Assembly: GCF_900188205.1 (NCBI RefSeq)
Contig: NZ_FZOH01000011.1
Location: 1-64,000, forward strand
Length of the DNA stretch: 64,000 bases
DNA from: Geodermatophilus saharensis
GTDB lineage: Bacteria; Actinomycetota; Actinomycetes; Mycobacteriales; Geodermatophilaceae
Reading direction: 5' to 3'
The notes under the pieces are model-generated. The model saw only the letters and a program-made list of their open reading frames with translations, searched no databases and had not been told where the DNA came from. Both the position numbers and the translations under genes were made by a program. Shown in pieces: positions 62,528-64,000 of this stretch (the stretch's first letter is position 1; each line of letters starts with the position of its first letter).

Positions 62528-63768
62528 CCGCGGCCGCCTCCGGGGACGCGCACCGCCCGGCCCGCGCGGCCGGCACGCCGCGCTACGCGCCGCCGGTCGA
62601 CCTCGCCGAGCTGATCGCCGACCCCGACACCCGCATCGTCGTCTGCTGCGGCTCCGGCGGGGTGGGCAAGACGACGACGTCGGCGGCGCTGGCGCTGGCC
62701 GCCGCGGAGGCCGGCCGCCGGGTCGTCGTCCTCACCATCGACCCCGCGCGCCGGCTGGCGCAGTCGCTGGGCCTGGGAGAGCTCGACAACGAGCCGCGGC
62801 GGGTCGACGTCCCGGGGGTCGACGGCGAGCTGCACGCGATGATGCTGGACATGAAGCGCACGTTCGACGACATCGTCGTGGCGCACTCGACGCCCGAACG
62901 TGCCGAGGTGATCCTGGCCAACCCCTTCTACCAGACGCTGTCGTCGTCCTTCGCCGGGACGCAGGAGTACATGGCGATGGAGAAGCTGGGGCAGCTGCGC
63001 GCGGCCGACACGTGGGACCTCATCGTCGTCGACACGCCCCCGTCCCGGTCGGCGCTGGACTTCCTCGACGCGCCCAACCGGATGAGCCGCTTCCTCGACG
63101 GCACGATGATCCGGCTGCTCACCGCGCCCGCGCGGGCCGGTGGCCGGGCCGGGTTCAAGTTCGCCAGCGCCGGGCTGCTGTTCTTCAGCCGGATCATCAG
63201 CAAGGTCCTCGGCGGCCAGCTGCTGCGCGACATCTCCGCGTTCGTCTCGGCCCTCGACACGATGTTCGGCGGGTTCCGCGAGCGGGCCACCGCCACCTAC
63301 GAGCTGCTGCGCCGGCCCGGGACGTGGTTCGTCGTCGTCGCCACGCCCGAGCCCGACGCCCTGCGCGAGGCCTCCTACTTCGTCGACCGGCTCTCCGCCG
63401 AGGGCATGCCGCTGGCCGGGCTGGTGCTCAACCGGACCCACCCGCCGGCCAGCACCCGGCTGTCGGCCACCCGCGCCGAGGTCGCCGCCGAGTCCGTCGA
63501 CGACGGCGACGGCGCCCCCGCCGCCCTGGTCGCCGGGGCGCTGCGGGTGCACGCCGAGCGGATGACGCTGGCGATGCGCGAGCAGCGGCTGGCCGACCGG
63601 TTCACCAGCGCCCACCCCGAGGTGGGCATCCGGGCGGTCCCGGCCGCGGCCGGCGACGTCCACGACCTCGAGGGTCTGCGGGTGATGGCCGAGGCGCTGA
63701 CCGGCCCCGACGACGACACGCCGACCGGCGTGCCGCGCACCCGCGTGCTGCCCGCGCGCCGCGGCTGA
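62524..63768 (+). CDS. ArsA-like ATPase, second of a pair
   Basis: This 414-residue protein has Walker [21 protein letters not shown] (about residues 41-60), [31 protein letters not shown] and a C-terminal helical part with [18 protein letters not shown] sequence. It equals Rv3680. The two ATPases probably form a heterodimer. The first 35 residues are variable. Translation is coupled to the upstream gene. A hairpin (GACCGGGC with GCCCGGTC, 63769-63789) follows the stop. Confidence 0.92.
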   Translation: MTAAASGDAHRPARAAGTPRYAPPVDLAELIADPDTRIVVCCGSGGVGKTTTSAALALAAAEAGRRVVVLTIDPARRLAQSLGLGELDNEPRRVDVPGVDGELHAMMLDMKRTFDDIVVAHSTPERAEVILANPFYQTLSSSFAGTQEYMAMEKLGQLRAADTWDLIVVDTPPSRSALDFLDAPNRMSRFLDGTMIRLLTAPARAGGRAGFKFASAGLLFFSRIISKVLGGQLLRDISAFVSALDTMFGGFRERATATYELLRRPGTWFVVVATPEPDALREASYFVDRLSAEGMPLAGLVLNRTHPPASTRLSATRAEVAAESVDDGDGAPAALVAGALRVHAERMTLAMREQRLADRFTSAHPEVGIRAVPAAAGDVHDLEGLRVMAEALTGPDDDTPTGVPRTRVLPARRG

Positions 63769-63789
63769 GACCGGGCTGCGGGCCCGGTC
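63769..63789 (+). terminator. Short hairpin between the ATPase and PBP genes
   Basis: GACCGGGC and GCCCGGTC form an 8-bp stem around a 5-base loop immediately after the stop codon (within 63768-63790). Only about 20 bp separates it from the next start, so attenuation rather than full termination is possible. Confidence 0.45.
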
Positions 63790-63808
63790 ACGCCGTACAT
63801 TGGCGGCG

Positions 63809-64000
63809 ATGTCTGCTGCCTCCCGCGCCAGGGCCCTGGCCAAGCTCGTCGCGCTGATCGTCGTCGCCGGCGCACTCGTCGCCGGCATGCTGCTGCCCGT
63901 CGTCGGCGGCTCGGGCGTGGTGGCGCGCAACTCCGCGTCCCTGCTCGACGCACTCCCGGTGGAGCTGACCGACGCCACCCCGGCGGGCAACTCCCGGGTG
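63809..64000 (+). CDS. Penicillin-binding protein, N-terminal part (runs off the window)
   Basis: Sixty-four codons are visible from ATG 63809. A basic N-terminus (MSAASRARALAKL) is followed by one membrane helix (VALIVVAGALVAGMLLPVVGG) and the start of the extracellular part, GVVARNSASLLDALPVELTD. This layout and the genomic position (Rv3682 ponA2 in M. tuberculosis) suggest a class A bifunctional PBP. The catalytic glycosyltransferase and transpeptidase domains lie outside the window. In M. tuberculosis whiB4 precedes it; no whiB gene is present here. Confidence 0.75.
   Translation, partial: MSAASRARALAKLVALIVVAGALVAGMLLPVVGGSGVVARNSASLLDALPVELTDATPAGNSRV

Overview
This 64 kb window is very GC-rich DNA from an actinobacterium. 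GTG starts, 4-base stop/start overlaps (GTGA, ATGA) and strong third-position G/C are found throughout. Protein content (aerobic cobalamin genes, CobN plus a ChlI-ChlD fusion, ANTAR, holin-X, DUF1059 and DUF4383 proteins) and the dispersed repeats point to the Geodermatophilaceae (Blastococcus/Geodermatophilus/Modestobacter type). That family-level placement is inference. No gap longer than about 300 bases lacks a gene, and no tRNA, rRNA, CRISPR array or prophage was seen.

Layout. 1-340: the end of an IS5-family insertion sequence, abutting a small RGM-repeat protein. 711-4325: cobN on the minus strand, then a YunG-like protein, a TetR/hemerythrin/deazaflavin-oxidoreductase locus, a TPR protein and a DUF4383 protein. 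7905-12409: cobG, cobH and cobIJ, with glgC lying opposite between cobG and cobH. 12447-19049: a transporter, two tandem dynamin-like GTPases, a decayed EAL gene, and DUF1059 and FBP-domain proteins. 19084-24611: cobK, cbiD, cobM, cobL, def and cobD. 24862-34013: a MocR regulator, a PAS-ANTAR regulator, plsC, cobQ and assorted small enzymes and membrane proteins. 34106-43678: a cobalamin riboswitch followed by chlID, cobO, cobB, cbiM, cbiN, cbiQ, cbiO, a cobE/cbiG-C gene, cobC and a cysG-like cobA, probably one operon. 43759-51065: an ABC exporter with an XRE regulator, a LigB dioxygenase, soxR with a divergent SDR, queA-like, hflX and a FhuF-like gene. 51186-64000: a block in the same order as the Mycobacterium tuberculosis acs-marP-nth-crp-arsA-ponA2 region.

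How the genes work together. The window holds most of adenosylcobalamin synthesis from uroporphyrinogen III to adenosylcobinamide: precorrin-2 formation (CobA), ring contraction and methylation (CobG, CobIJ, CobM, CbiD, CobK, CobL, CobH), amidation (CobB, CobQ), cobalt insertion (CobN with ChlID), adenosylation (CobO), aminopropanol attachment (CobC, CobD) and cobalt uptake (CbiMNQO). CbiD, normally an enzyme of the anaerobic route, sits where aerobic pathways use CobF, so the route looks hybrid. Nucleotide-loop genes (cobU, cobT, cobS) are not in the window.

Non-coding structure is the less expected part. A family of about 65-bp double-hairpin elements (five full copies, one partial) lies directly at gene ends and shows paired base changes in its stems. 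A second, GTGCACGTCCG-centred palindromic repeat lies within the cob gene clusters, and a third hairpin repeat lies inside the chlID coding sequence. Two genes, cobA and an epoxide-hydrolase-like gene, appear to start at CTG inside a CTGA overlap.
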